Shown here piece by piece: positions 42,550-51,339 of a stretch of 64,000 bases of DNA (position 1 is its first letter; each line of letters begins with the position of its first letter). Source of the DNA: Cerasicoccus sp. TK19100. Its GTDB lineage: Bacteria; Verrucomicrobiota; Verrucomicrobiia; Opitutales; Cerasicoccaceae. The position numbers and the translations under genes were made by a program. The stretch spans positions 1-64,000 of the forward strand of contig NZ_JAPWDU010000006.1 of assembly GCF_027257155.1 (NCBI RefSeq). Direction: 5' to 3'. The notes below the pieces were generated by a model. The model was given only the letters and a program-made list of their open reading frames with translations, was not told where the DNA came from and searched no databases.

Positions 42550-43421
42550 GCTTCGACTTGGGCGGTTCGAGTTAAGGATACCATGACCTGCAACTGCTGG
42601 TCGAGTGCTCCTTTATAAGTGCCACGCATAGGGGCGACATCGTTGTAGTCGCGGCCGACGGCGACTTTTACGTGCCGTTCGCCAGCGGCTTGGTTGTTCG
42701 TGGGATCGAGGCCCCACCAGAAACCGCCGGGCAAAAATACTTCGATCCAGGCGTGGCTGGCGGCGGCGCCGATCAGCTTTGGGTCGGTCTTTTCCGGATC
42801 GTAGGCCTCGATGTAGCCGCTCACGTAGCGCGCTGGCAAACCGTGGCTGCGCAGGATGGAGAGCATCAAGTGCGCGAAGTCCTGGCAGACGCCTTTGCGG
42901 TTTTTAATGACATCTTCCAGCGGCGTGGAAATGTCCGTCGCGCCGGGTTTGTATTCAAAGGTTTTGAAGATCCAGGTGTTGAGGTCGAGTAGCGCCTTGC
43001 CGATTTCCATTGAATCGCGGAAGAAGACTTTGCGTAGTTTTTTGCGGGCCGGAGCCAGTGGTACGAGTTCGGAAGGCTGAAGGTATTCGAAGAGGCGGAA
43101 CAGCGTGCTGTTGTAGATTTGCCGTGCCTCGCCAATGGGTGTTTCCAGCACGGCGGGTCGTGGCTGGCAGGGAAATGTTTCCACCTCGGCAACCGACTTT
43201 ACGCTGACCTCGCTATGGCGAAACGGAATCGAAAAGAACTCCACATGATTGCCAAAATAATCGAGGTAATGATCGGCGCGCACTTCCGGTTCGATAACGA
43301 GCTCGCGGCTGATGATCTTCTGCGCCTCGCTGTCGCGCGGCCACACCCGCAGCTCCGCAAACGACTCCGAGGCTGGTGCCGCATAGCGATACGTGGTGGT
43401 GTGACTGACTTTGAAGTGCAT
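42546..43421 (-). CDS. Transglutaminase-like protein (first of pair)
   Basis: A 291-residue transglutaminase-superfamily protein with a Bact_transglu_N-type beta domain (HFKVSHTTTYRYAAPASESF), then the catalytic core: C179 in KGVCQDFAHLML, H223 in SHAWIEVFLPG and D239 in GLDPTNN. It overlaps the next gene by 4 bases. The upstream gap to the ATP-grasp gene (123 bp) contains a heptad-type inverted repeat, so transcription across the cluster may be modulated there. Confidence 0.88.
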   Translation of the reverse strand: MHFKVSHTTTYRYAAPASESFAELRVWPRDSEAQKIISRELVIEPEVRADHYLDYFGNHVEFFSIPFRHSEVSVKSVAEVETFPCQPRPAVLETPIGEARQIYNSTLFRLFEYLQPSELVPLAPARKKLRKVFFRDSMEIGKALLDLNTWIFKTFEYKPGATDISTPLEDVIKNRKGVCQDFAHLMLSILRSHGLPARYVSGYIEAYDPEKTDPKLIGAAASHAWIEVFLPGGFWWGLDPTNNQAAGERHVKVAVGRDYNDVAPMRGTYKGALDQQLQVMVSLTRTAQVEA

Positions 43422-43428
43422 GGTGGAG

Positions 43429-43542
43429 AAAGTTCGAAAGGTTTGTAAGGTTCGTAGGTTCGTGAGGTTTGTAAAGAGGTGGTGATCGATCTATTTAGCC
43501 TTTCGAACCTACTAACTTTATGAATCTTCCGAACCTTTTTGA
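43429..43542. repeat. 8-9-base-word inverted arms between ATP-grasp and transglutaminase genes
   Basis: The left arm (43429-43477) contains AGTTCGAAAG, GTTTGTAAG, GTTCGTAG, GTTCGTGAG, GTTTGTAAAG in 8-9-base steps. The right arm (43498-43542) has the complementary CTTTCGAA, CCTACTAA, CTTTATGAA, TCTTCCGAA. The loop is about 20 bases. The words resemble those before secE. Confidence 0.75.
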
Positions 43543-43544
43543 AT

Positions 43545-46112
43545 CTACGATTCAAATAAAGTGGGCGAGCGGGCGTAGACGAATTGGTGGCTGAAAAAGA
43601 CGTCTTCGAGGTTCTCGTGGATCTGCTCGACTTCCTTGGTTAGCGCGGTGAGTTGTTTCTTAATATATTCCGGATGAACGCGTGGGTGCTCTTCAGCTTC
43701 TTCCGTGCCACCAGCGTCGAGGCCGGGAACGGGGGAGGGGAACATCTGCGTGATCGGGAGCGCTTCCAGATAGTCGATAAGCGCATCGAAATTGGCGACA
43801 ACGCCTTCGCCGACATCGCGCTCACCCGAAATGCTGAGCGTGCCGAGTGCATAACGGACATTGCGCAGGCAGAAGTTGACCGAGCTCGGGTTGTTCGGGC
43901 TGAGTAACAGCAGTCGCGCCACACGGTCCAAGTATGCACGCGAACGATATTCGCGGCGATAAGCATCAAGGGAGGCGTTCAGGCGCAGCAGGGCGGTTAG
44001 GTCGGTGCTTTCCTCATCATCGATGCGGTAGAGCTCGGCGGCGCGGGGCAGGGCGACTTCCAGCAAATACAGCACACCCAGTGCGCGCTCCAGGAAGCCG
44101 CCAATGCGGTAAAATTGCCAGGCGTCGTCGTGGAGCATCGTGCGTTCGGCCAGGCCCTGGAAACGGGCGGCCTCGCTGACGACGCGGTCGCTGACTTCGC
44201 GCAGTTGCGAACGCGAAATACGGGCGCGTGATTGATTGTTTAAATAGATGACCAGCTCGCGCAGTGTCTGCCAGCACTCCGGGCTGATCGCACCGCGGAC
44301 TGCCCCGAGGTTGAACTGGGCCGAGAGCACGCATGCGCTGACTGATGCGCTTTCGTTCGGGTCGAGCACGAGCTGCGTGGAGAATTTTAAGGTGTCGCGC
44401 GGCGGGCGTTTGCGTTTGGCGTATTTCTGCTGACCGGTGGCGGCGGCGACCGCTTGCAGCAGCGGCCAGTAGGCCTGCTGGTCCATGAGCCCCAACTGGT
44501 CCCAACGCAGGTTTTCCAAGGTATTAAATTGGCGGGCGGTGTTTTCGGCGCGGCTCAGGTAGCGCCCCGCCCAGTAGAGGGACTCCGCCGTGCGGCTGCC
44601 GATGGAAATGCGTTCGCCGGTGATGGTGGGCGTGGTCGGCGCATCGCGGTCGATCACGGCCTCGGCGGGTGCCCAAGTGTCCTTCATGCCCTCGGCGTTG
44701 ATTGATAACCGGCCCGAGCGGTGGTGCCGCGAAGTCTGCCGGGTCAGGCCGCCGGGCAGCACGACGGGTTCGTCGCCCAGGATGAAAAACGCGCGCATGA
44801 ATACCGTGTGCGGGCTGAATTCACCCCCGCTGAATCGGGGCAGCTGCGATGGCGAAATGATTGGCTGGGCGATGCAATACTCTGGATGGTGCTTGGCCAG
44901 GCGGGCAATGTCCGCCGGGGTGTCGAGCTGGCCCTTCCAGCCAAGGCGTTTACGCAGTGAGGCATGGTCCTGCACCGGCTTAAGAAGCATGGAGTCCATG
45001 TTCTCGGCCACGAATGAACGTTGGTCGTGGTCGCTCAGGTGGTAGGTTGGCGCGGTGGGCAGGATGGCGCGACGGCCACTGTAGTAGCCGATAATGCGGT
45101 CACTGTAGCGTAGGATTGCGCGGTTGTCCGCGACGCCGGCACCGAGCGCATTGACAATGGACACGTTACCCTTGCGCAGGACATTGACCAAGCCCGGCAC
45201 ACCTTCGAAGGCACCGCTGGAGGGCGTCGCGACGGGGTCGACGGTGGCGCTCTCGATGCGGCGGTAAATGACGTCGATGCGCTCCAGGCCACGTATGGTT
45301 TTCAGGTAAACATAACTGTCGCGGACGAGCAAGTCGGCCGGGCGAACGACGGAGATGCCCATGTGCCGGGCCAGGAAGCCTTCCTCGAACAGCGTTTGGC
45401 TGGTTTCGCCGCGGGTCAGCAGCACGATGTTGGGGTTGGAAACGTCGGTCTGCGCGCGGAGGGCCTCAGCTAGATAGGTGGAAAAGGAGGCCACCGGAGC
45501 AACGTTCATCGTGGCGAACAGTTCGGGAAACGCCTGTGCCAGCAGGCGGCGGTTCTGCAAAATGTAGGAGACGCCAATCGGGGTCGCGAGTTGGTTTTCC
45601 AGCACCTGCCACTCGCCATCGGGCATGCGCACGAGATCGAAGGCCCCCGTGAGGCAGTAGCGGTTGTCGTGGGATTCGATTCCGGAAAACGAGCGATGAA
45701 AGGCTGGATCACGCAGGGGGAGCTCGAACGGGATGACGCGCTCACTCAGGATTTTCTGCTCGTGGTAAATGTCGCTGATGTAGGCGTTGAAGGCCTCGGC
45801 GCGCTGGATGACGCCGCGGGAGATCAAATCCCAATCCTCAGGGGAGATGACGCGCGGAAAAAGATCGAGCTTCCAATCGATACCATCGCGGATGCGCTCG
45901 CCGGGCAGCGCGAATTGGATGCCCAGCTCGGCGGCGGCGCGGTCGAGGCGCTGCTGGCGGGACTTCAGCTCATGGGCGCTGCAGTTGTTGAGGGCTTCAA
46001 CGATGGCCTTGTATTGGTCGCTAACTCCGTCCGCGCCAAAGGCTTCGTCCCGTTCGGACGGGTCGTATTCGCGAAAGTGATTGGCCTGATCGACGCGTTG
46101 GAGCATGAGCAC
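43545..46112 (-). CDS. Circularly permuted ATP-grasp + alpha-E domain fusion
   Basis: An 855-residue fusion of two proteins that are separate in many bacteria. Residues about 60-480 are the circularly permuted ATP-grasp domain (DUF404/DUF407): RIRDGIDWKLDLFPRVI, GAFDLVRMPDGEWQVLENQLATPIG-type, VALLTRGE-like NIVLLTRGE and LVNVLRKGNVSIVNALGAGV. From about residue 503 the alpha-E (DUF403) domain starts with ISIGSRTAESLYWAGRYLSRAENTARQF and is all-helical. Published comparative work places this pair with transglutaminases and DUF2126 as a putative amidoligase system that ligates amino acids or peptides. First gene of the cluster. Confidence 0.88.
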   Translation of the reverse strand: MLMLQRVDQANHFREYDPSERDEAFGADGVSDQYKAIVEALNNCSAHELKSRQQRLDRAAAELGIQFALPGERIRDGIDWKLDLFPRVISPEDWDLISRGVIQRAEAFNAYISDIYHEQKILSERVIPFELPLRDPAFHRSFSGIESHDNRYCLTGAFDLVRMPDGEWQVLENQLATPIGVSYILQNRRLLAQAFPELFATMNVAPVASFSTYLAEALRAQTDVSNPNIVLLTRGETSQTLFEEGFLARHMGISVVRPADLLVRDSYVYLKTIRGLERIDVIYRRIESATVDPVATPSSGAFEGVPGLVNVLRKGNVSIVNALGAGVADNRAILRYSDRIIGYYSGRRAILPTAPTYHLSDHDQRSFVAENMDSMLLKPVQDHASLRKRLGWKGQLDTPADIARLAKHHPEYCIAQPIISPSQLPRFSGGEFSPHTVFMRAFFILGDEPVVLPGGLTRQTSRHHRSGRLSINAEGMKDTWAPAEAVIDRDAPTTPTITGERISIGSRTAESLYWAGRYLSRAENTARQFNTLENLRWDQLGLMDQQAYWPLLQAVAAATGQQKYAKRKRPPRDTLKFSTQLVLDPNESASVSACVLSAQFNLGAVRGAISPECWQTLRELVIYLNNQSRARISRSQLREVSDRVVSEAARFQGLAERTMLHDDAWQFYRIGGFLERALGVLYLLEVALPRAAELYRIDDEESTDLTALLRLNASLDAYRREYRSRAYLDRVARLLLLSPNNPSSVNFCLRNVRYALGTLSISGERDVGEGVVANFDALIDYLEALPITQMFPSPVPGLDAGGTEEAEEHPRVHPEYIKKQLTALTKEVEQIHENLEDVFFSHQFVYARSPTLFES

Positions 46113-46272
46113 ATGAAATAATCGACATTCTCACGGCTAAGCACAAGGCGGATTCCGGAGAAAAATTGAATCAGTTTTTAGCAGCTTTATCTTTTTTGAT
46201 TTTTGGCAAAAGATCACGGTGCGAAATGCGGAAGGGTCCCTTCATGCCTACTGAGGCATGGCTGAATATCTT

Positions 46273-46426
46273 TAGAGCACTTTCACTTTAAGTAGTCCGC
46301 TCAGGTGGGAGCTCAAATGAATGCAGCGGAAGGCGGAGCCGATTGAGCCCGCTTTGCTCCTCGCGCCTTGATGAACACACAAAATCACAACGGCCTGAAC
46401 AGACTATTTAAAGTGAAAGTGCTCTA
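46273..46426. mobile_element. MITE-like element with 25-36-bp terminal inverted repeats
   Basis: The ends TAGAGCACTTTCACTTTAA...GTC (46273-46297) and its complement (46402-46426) match at 24 of 25 positions, and the match continues more weakly to about 36 bases (GTC then CTCAGG/TTCAGG). The 154-bp element has no coding capacity. It lies in the 408-bp gap upstream of the ATP-grasp gene, which otherwise holds nothing I can name. No clear target duplication beyond TA is visible. Confidence 0.65.
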
Positions 46427-46520
46427 GCTCCGGGTCAGGTATATATCTGACTGGGGCTCAGGTGTTTTCGCGCGCTGAAAAATTTGCTCTGGTGGGGATG
46501 GTAGTCTAGATTGTTGCTTT

Positions 46521-47438
46521 GTGGAAAATGAGATTTACGTCATTCTGCGCAAGAAGCAGCGCGATTATGATAACGAGGCCATTGCGGCGAGTCGCAACGT
46601 CAACTGGGTGACGCGCGTCATGAATAAGTTGCCCGGCGATATCCGGGAAAACTGCACGGTGCGGCCGGTGCAAGTGAATGACGTAGAGCAAGACCTGGTA
46701 GTGTTTTATGACCGCTGGGCACCGGGTGAGCCGCTGTCGTTGTCTGGTTTTGGGGTGGACTCAAAACAGCGGCCAGCATTACCGATTGAGCCCGAGGAGC
46801 GACATTTTGAAGAGCTGGTGCTCGATCAAGAGCCCGCGCACCTTTTGCCCAAGCGTAAGGAAGCCGCAGCCAAGCCCAAGCCGAAACCGGCCGAGCCGGT
46901 TAAGCAAACGGAGGAGCCAGCGCAAGAGCCGCCGCGTAAAAAACGCCGCATCATGGCCCTGGGGCTGGCTTTCGGTGCGTGGGTTTTTCTGCTGGCGGTA
47001 ATCCTCGCAGCCGCGCAGATGAAACCCACGGTGCTGGAGATCGATGCGCGTTTACCGGATGGGCTACAGTTCCCGTTCTCTTATGAGGCACCCAAATTTA
47101 TTGAGCATGCCGGTTGGTTGTACTTTGAAAGCGGGTTGACGCGATCTGCCTTTAAGCGCGCGCATGACACGATTCCCTGGATGGTCATTGCGCAGGATGA
47201 GACCATGAACGTGGTCAATCCGGCGGTCTTCGATTTAAAATCACACGAGCGCGGCGGATTTTCCTTTGCCTCTGGCTTGGGCGATGTGGACCGCTGGCGT
47301 CAGGAGCATTTTATCGTTATCAACGACGGCTACTTCGCCACATGGTCGGATGGTTCCAAGCTGGTGTATGATGTCAGCTCAGATCGGATTTACGGCAGAG
47401 TCCGAGTGGAAGTGGCCCGCGAGTTGTTCGGTCGTTGA
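46521..47438 (+). CDS. Membrane protein of unknown function with charged linker
   Basis: A 305-residue protein starting at GTG. The N-terminal ~110 residues are cytoplasmic with no known domain. A Lys/Pro/Glu-rich linker (about 112-150, PKPKPAEPVKQTEEPAQEP) precedes one transmembrane helix (about 154-172, LGLAFGAWVFLLAVILAAAQ). The outer C-terminal domain of about 130 residues has beta-type sequence with GWLYFESGLTRSAF and FIVINDGYFATWSDGS. The layout resembles an anti-sigma or assembly protein, but no motif supports either. Its 3' end overlaps the convergent pilin-operon gene by 60 bases. Confidence 0.65.
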   Translation: MENEIYVILRKKQRDYDNEAIAASRNVNWVTRVMNKLPGDIRENCTVRPVQVNDVEQDLVVFYDRWAPGEPLSLSGFGVDSKQRPALPIEPEERHFEELVLDQEPAHLLPKRKEAAAKPKPKPAEPVKQTEEPAQEPPRKKRRIMALGLAFGAWVFLLAVILAAAQMKPTVLEIDARLPDGLQFPFSYEAPKFIEHAGWLYFESGLTRSAFKRAHDTIPWMVIAQDETMNVVNPAVFDLKSHERGGFSFASGLGDVDRWRQEHFIVINDGYFATWSDGSKLVYDVSSDRIYGRVRVEVARELFGR

Positions 47439-47912
47439 GACGGGGCCGGGAATCGAGCACGAGAAGCCGCTCATCGAGAGCTGGAACCGCCCGGCGAGCA
47501 GGTCGCCATCATCGATCATTGCGTCGAGCTCGGCGACGCGGGTCAGCATTTCCTCGTCGAAGTCTTGGAATTGGACTTCGAGGCGATAGATAATGCGCTG
47601 GCCGTCGTGGCTGACGCGCCAGTCTGCATAGGTGTTATCGAAGGCACCTTGCTCATTCAGGTAAAAGCGAACGATGGGAGGCGTCTCCTCTTGAACGCCA
47701 AAAATCTGGCGGTCCGAGCAGAATGACTTCACATTGTGATAACCGCGGTAGGCGCTCTGCACCCAGTCTTCCCGGTCCTGATGCGCGTGGCTCATTTTGC
47801 CAACCATGGCAGTCGCTACGCCTGCGGTGATGGCGATTAATAAAGTGAGCCCCATGGACACGAGTTGCTTGCGGTCCTGAAGATTTTTTACGGGTGTAAG
47901 AATGCGCGTCAT
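47379..47912 (-). CDS. Membrane-anchored protein, last gene of the pseudopilin operon
   Basis: A 177-residue protein with one N-terminal helix (about residues 18-37, LVSMGLTLLIAITAGVATAMV) and a periplasmic domain (RIIYRLEVQFQDFDEEML). It has no type IV pilin signature GFTLxE. It starts 14 bp after the PilX-like gene. Its 3' end overlaps the convergent upstream-strand gene by 60 bases (47379-47438). Function unknown; probably part of the same machine. Confidence 0.65.
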   Translation of the reverse strand: MTRILTPVKNLQDRKQLVSMGLTLLIAITAGVATAMVGKMSHAHQDREDWVQSAYRGYHNVKSFCSDRQIFGVQEETPPIVRFYLNEQGAFDNTYADWRVSHDGQRIIYRLEVQFQDFDEEMLTRVAELDAMIDDGDLLAGRFQLSMSGFSCSIPGPVSTTEQLAGHFHSDSAVNPI

Positions 47913-47926
47913 CGCAGGTTCCTTTC

Positions 47927-49270
47927 TTAAGGCGTGTAGGTGGTGAGTGATCCCGGCGTAGTGAGCGGGTAGCGGTCGGCGGCGGCGGTTAACTCACGCC
48001 ACTCGAGCATTTGGTAGGTGTTTTCCGGTGCAAAGTCCTTGAGGGACTCGTCGTAGTGAAAATCGTAGTTGCCGTTAATGGTGATATTGTGGGCCACGGC
48101 GGCACCGTAAAAAACGCCAGAGCTACCGCCACCCTTCAGGCTCAAGCTGGCGTTGGGCGCGTAAATAATGGCTGCAAGCGCGCCGTTGCCGTGGAGGTCC
48201 AGACTCTGCAAATTATTGTTGGACTGGTTGGTGCCGTAGATCTGAAGATTCTCCGGCTTGCCGTTGATGTTGACGATGCCGTTGCCACCAATGTCCATCT
48301 CGTCATCGACGTAGATGGTGAGTTTGGAACCGTCTGGGACATAGATGCTGCCGCGGACTTTTAAGTCGTCATCCAGCACCATGGTGACGTCACCGTCGAC
48401 GGTGAAAGCGAAGCCATTGGGAACGTAGAAATCATGGAAATGGTAAACGGTTTCCGTTCCACTGCTGCCAAGGGTCCAGGAGGTAATGGTTGTCGTCGCC
48501 CCCGCAGTGCTGGGGGTGGTGACGTCAGGGAACTCCGCATAGAAGTCACGGGCGACGCGGCTGGGATCGATCTTTTGGCCCTTCGGTGTATTGAAACCGG
48601 TGATGGAGCCCTGTGTGCCGACTTTGGGCTGAGCGCCGCCAGTGGATACGTAGCCCAAGACGTCGGCGTTCTGAATGATTACGGAATCGACCTCGACACT
48701 GGTGCTAGCGACCGAGCCGCCATCGTTGCGGTTGTTCGTGGGGTCATACGCGCCGTTGGTGCTGAAATAGGAGTCGACGTTGACCTGGTTGCCGTTGAAG
48801 CGCAGTTGGTTTTTGGCGGTAAGGCCGTTGGCAAACATGCTCCGGTAGCCGAGGCGAATGTAGAGCTGCTTCTCCACGCTCCCGCCGGTGACGCCCACTT
48901 CGCTTCCGGTGGCGATCCAGATATTGGAGCTTTGCTGGGTGTCGGCGTAAACGTAGATTTTATCCGTGGAGCTGTTCGTCGGCGTGTAGGCGCGGTAATA
49001 GCGGTCGATGGCAAGCTCTGTCCAGCCGGTCCAATCGTCGTTATTGATGGCCCAGATCGCTTCCTCGGCACCCATCTCGGCGAGATTGATCGACTGCTGT
49101 AGAGCGAATGTGCGCTCGGAGAATTTCATTTCCTGCACCGCGTTGCGCAGGTATAAAGTGACGGTGCTAACGATGACCAACGCGAGCAACAGCACGGAAA
49201 TAACCACCGATCCCTTTTCGGCGCGACGGCCCGCGGTGGCGTATTGGCGATGATACTGGCGTGGTTTCAT
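47927..49270 (-). CDS. PilX-like protein
   Basis: A 447-residue protein that opens with AEKGSVVISVLLLALVIVSTVTLYL, the N-terminal helix of PilX-type minor pilin proteins, and EMKFSERTFALQQSINLAEMGAEEAIWA. The rest is a large beta-rich domain with LHGNGALAAIIYAPNASLSLKGGG and GVFYGAAVAHNITINGN near the C-terminus, the pattern of the beta-helical tail found in PilX-like proteins of other bacteria. It follows two prepilins and completes a minor-pilin set; it starts 2 bp before the upstream stop. Confidence 0.78.
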   Translation of the reverse strand: MKPRQYHRQYATAGRRAEKGSVVISVLLLALVIVSTVTLYLRNAVQEMKFSERTFALQQSINLAEMGAEEAIWAINNDDWTGWTELAIDRYYRAYTPTNSSTDKIYVYADTQQSSNIWIATGSEVGVTGGSVEKQLYIRLGYRSMFANGLTAKNQLRFNGNQVNVDSYFSTNGAYDPTNNRNDGGSVASTSVEVDSVIIQNADVLGYVSTGGAQPKVGTQGSITGFNTPKGQKIDPSRVARDFYAEFPDVTTPSTAGATTTITSWTLGSSGTETVYHFHDFYVPNGFAFTVDGDVTMVLDDDLKVRGSIYVPDGSKLTIYVDDEMDIGGNGIVNINGKPENLQIYGTNQSNNNLQSLDLHGNGALAAIIYAPNASLSLKGGGSSGVFYGAAVAHNITINGNYDFHYDESLKDFAPENTYQMLEWRELTAAADRYPLTTPGSLTTYTP

Positions 49271-49272
49271 GG

Positions 49273-49818
49273 TTAGCTGCTGACGCGGTGATTGCGCAGA
49301 ACGAATTGGGCGGAAATGATGTGGTTGGTGTTCTTGCTGCTGAGGACTGTGCGCTCCATCATGGCCTCAATCTGCACACGCTTGGTCTCGATCGGGTTGA
49401 CGGTGTCCTGGCCCCGGAAGGTGAAGAAATTCATGTCGAAGGCGGCGACGTCGTCCAAAATGATATCGCGAACGCCCGAGCCCTCTTGCCGGTAAATAAC
49501 ACCAGCGCTGCTGCTGTATGTGTAGCTGATCGTTTTTTTCGAACCGTCGGAGGTGATGGTTTGTATGGTCAGCGCCGTGTCGCTAACGCTATCGACGGTG
49601 ACTGCGGAGCGGAGGTCACGGGCGAACAATTCGAGCATGATGCGGCTTTGCTCATTCATGTCCTGATAGTTAACCAGGGATGTCGAACTGCGTGACAGGG
49701 CGACCAGCGAGCTGGTGGCGATGCTCACAAAAAATCCCATGACGGCAGTCACCACCAGAACTTCCATGAGGCTGAAGCCCCGGCGACGATTCTTAGAGCG
49801 TACGGTAGTAGTAGTCAT
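49273..49818 (-). CDS. Pseudopilin with type IV prepilin leader (PulJ/PilW-like)
   Basis: A 181-residue prepilin. The leader NRRRGFSLMEVLVVTAVMGF has the G|FSLxE cleavage site for prepilin peptidase near residue 14 and the invariant glutamate at +5. The C-terminal domain is beta-rich (RIMLELFARDLRSAVTV). It overlaps the upstream prepilin by 26 bases, so the pair is translated together. Confidence 0.88.
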   Translation of the reverse strand: MTTTTVRSKNRRRGFSLMEVLVVTAVMGFFVSIATSSLVALSRSSTSLVNYQDMNEQSRIMLELFARDLRSAVTVDSVSDTALTIQTITSDGSKKTISYTYSSSAGVIYRQEGSGVRDIILDDVAAFDMNFFTFRGQDTVNPIETKRVQIEAMMERTVLSSKNTNHIISAQFVLRNHRVSS

Positions 49819-50224
49819 AGAGTCCGTCCTTTGAAAATCCGGTTAACATCGATTTGTCGCGCGAGCGGCCGCTGTTTTGCCAACTGGCAGTAATGGTCAC
49901 GATCACGCGGTCTGTTCCGTTGGCTTGGATTGTGCGAATGAAGCTGTAGCGGTCGCGGTAGGAGCTTGCCAGGGCACCATCAAGCGTGATGGATTCCTTG
50001 GCTGGAAGCGCTGAAATGTCGGTCCAGTTAAGTGTGCGCATGCGCTCGATCTCGGATTGGAGCAGCTGGGTGACGCGGGCCTGATCCCGGGCTTCCTCCA
50101 CGATATCGAAGCCAGTCTTCATTCCGCTGAAGGCTCCCGCAAAAATAATACCGGCCAAGGTCATGCCCACCATCAGCTCGACCAGAGTGAAGGCGTTTAA
50201 TTTACTGCCGGTTGACCATTTCAT
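49793..50224 (-). CDS. Pseudopilin with type IV prepilin leader (PilV/GspI-like)
   Basis: A 143-residue prepilin with LNAFTLVELMVGMTLAGIIFAGAF at the N-terminus: FTLVE with cleavage after Ala (rather than Gly) by this reading, and Glu at +5. The size and helical N-terminus fit a minor pilin of the PilV/GspI type. It is the first gene of the operon, with a 567-bp AT-rich region upstream. Confidence 0.85.
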   Translation of the reverse strand: MKWSTGSKLNAFTLVELMVGMTLAGIIFAGAFSGMKTGFDIVEEARDQARVTQLLQSEIERMRTLNWTDISALPAKESITLDGALASSYRDRYSFIRTIQANGTDRVIVTITASWQNSGRSRDKSMLTGFSKDGLYDYYYRTL

Positions 50225-50791
50225 GACTATTATTTTACGAATAAAAGCCTTATTACGAAGCGCAATTATTGGCTCGTTATTACTTTTTCGTCATGTAGTC
50301 CTACCGTCGACTAGTGGATATCACTGAATTTGGCAATTAGGGATGCTGTATTGGGGTATAATGGCCCTGATTTTTAAGTTGTGTAGATGTGCGAAACCCT
50401 TTGATGGAACGGGTTTCGGCGTATAGTAGTATTTTGATTTAGGTGGTAAGTATATCTACTGAACCCACCTCTGGGGCTATTGCTTTATTGTTTGGGCAGT
50501 ACGCCCTAGGTTAAATATTAAAGGGCCTTAGGCTAATTTTACGTATGTGGAGTTAGAACTTCATGTTTAGCGTATTTGTAGCCGATATGCTGATTGTGTG
50601 TAGTTAGTAATAGCGATTTTTTTATGAGATACTGATCGGCGAGTAGTGAATCTGTGGTGACCGAAAACTGATTGTGATAAACCGATCAAGGCCTCTGTCG
50701 CGGATAGTTCAGGGCGGGGCCTAGGGCGAACGGACATTCAACTTTCAGTAAATTTGCCCCAATCAGGAGACAAAATGAATCGCAGTTGACC
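50225..50791. other. AT-rich intergenic region upstream of the pseudopilin operon
   Basis: This 567-bp gap has lower GC than its surroundings and no recognised gene. A perfect 8-bp hairpin CGAAACCC/GGGTTTCG lies at 50392-50418, a TATAAT hexamer at 50357-50362 on the plus strand, and a GGGC...GCCC dyad near 50490-50502. I looked for a cyclic-di-GMP riboswitch because pilin operons often have one, and did not find its conserved bases on the minus strand. A small RNA or an old insertion is possible. Confidence 0.4.
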
Positions 50792-51334
50792 TTAGCGAGA
50801 CGGGTACAGCCAGCCGTGAAAGGCCTTGGCGAGCGCGGGCATGACGAGGAAGGTCATCAGTGCGGAGATTACCGGGACGGTGCACAGCAGGCGCAGCCAC
50901 ATAGGCAAATCGCGCACGAGCGGCATCATGAAGAAGAAGACCACGTTGAGCGTCGGATAAACGCCCAAGAACGCTAGAAGAAACATCTTCCATTTGGGCG
51001 GTGGGGCCATGTCTGGGGGAGAGAGATCTAGCCATGGCTCCATCCCGCTGATTTTGCGGATTTTCTGTTCCGTGACCAACTCACTAACGCGGTTGTAGAG
51101 CGCCTTCTTTTCGGGGGAGTTACACCAGCGTGAAAAATTCTCCGCAGAGTCGAAGGTGAAAACGACTTCAAATTCGCCAGGGTGATTCCCGTCCTCGGAT
51201 TCGATACTGCGGCTCGTCACAAACCCGGGAAATTGCGACGATGCCTCCCGTACATCGCGTAGCCACTGTTCGAGCTCGGCTTCCCGGCCGGGTTTGGCGG
51301 TTCGGGAGACAAAGACAGTGACGGGTTCGGGCAT
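50792..51334 (-). CDS. ABM (antibiotic biosynthesis monooxygenase-like) domain membrane protein
   Basis: A 180-residue protein. Residues about 1-105 are an ABM/DUF4188-type ferredoxin-like fold (VTVFVSRTAKPGREAELEQWL, FPGFVTSRSIESEDG). The C-terminal part has two to three helices (FLLAFLGVYPTLNVVFFFMM, LLCTVPVISALMTFLVM). Fusions of this kind are common and of unknown role; some are linked to quinone or oxidative chemistry. The start codon lies 6 bases from a heptad-repeat arm. Confidence 0.82.
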   Translation of the reverse strand: MPEPVTVFVSRTAKPGREAELEQWLRDVREASSQFPGFVTSRSIESEDGNHPGEFEVVFTFDSAENFSRWCNSPEKKALYNRVSELVTEQKIRKISGMEPWLDLSPPDMAPPPKWKMFLLAFLGVYPTLNVVFFFMMPLVRDLPMWLRLLCTVPVISALMTFLVMPALAKAFHGWLYPSR

Positions 51335-51339
51335 GTTGG

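Noticed and set aside
50225-50791. Cyclic-di-GMP riboswitch before the pilin operon
   Set aside because: I searched both strands for the conserved GEMM-I bases and tetraloop receptor; they are not there.
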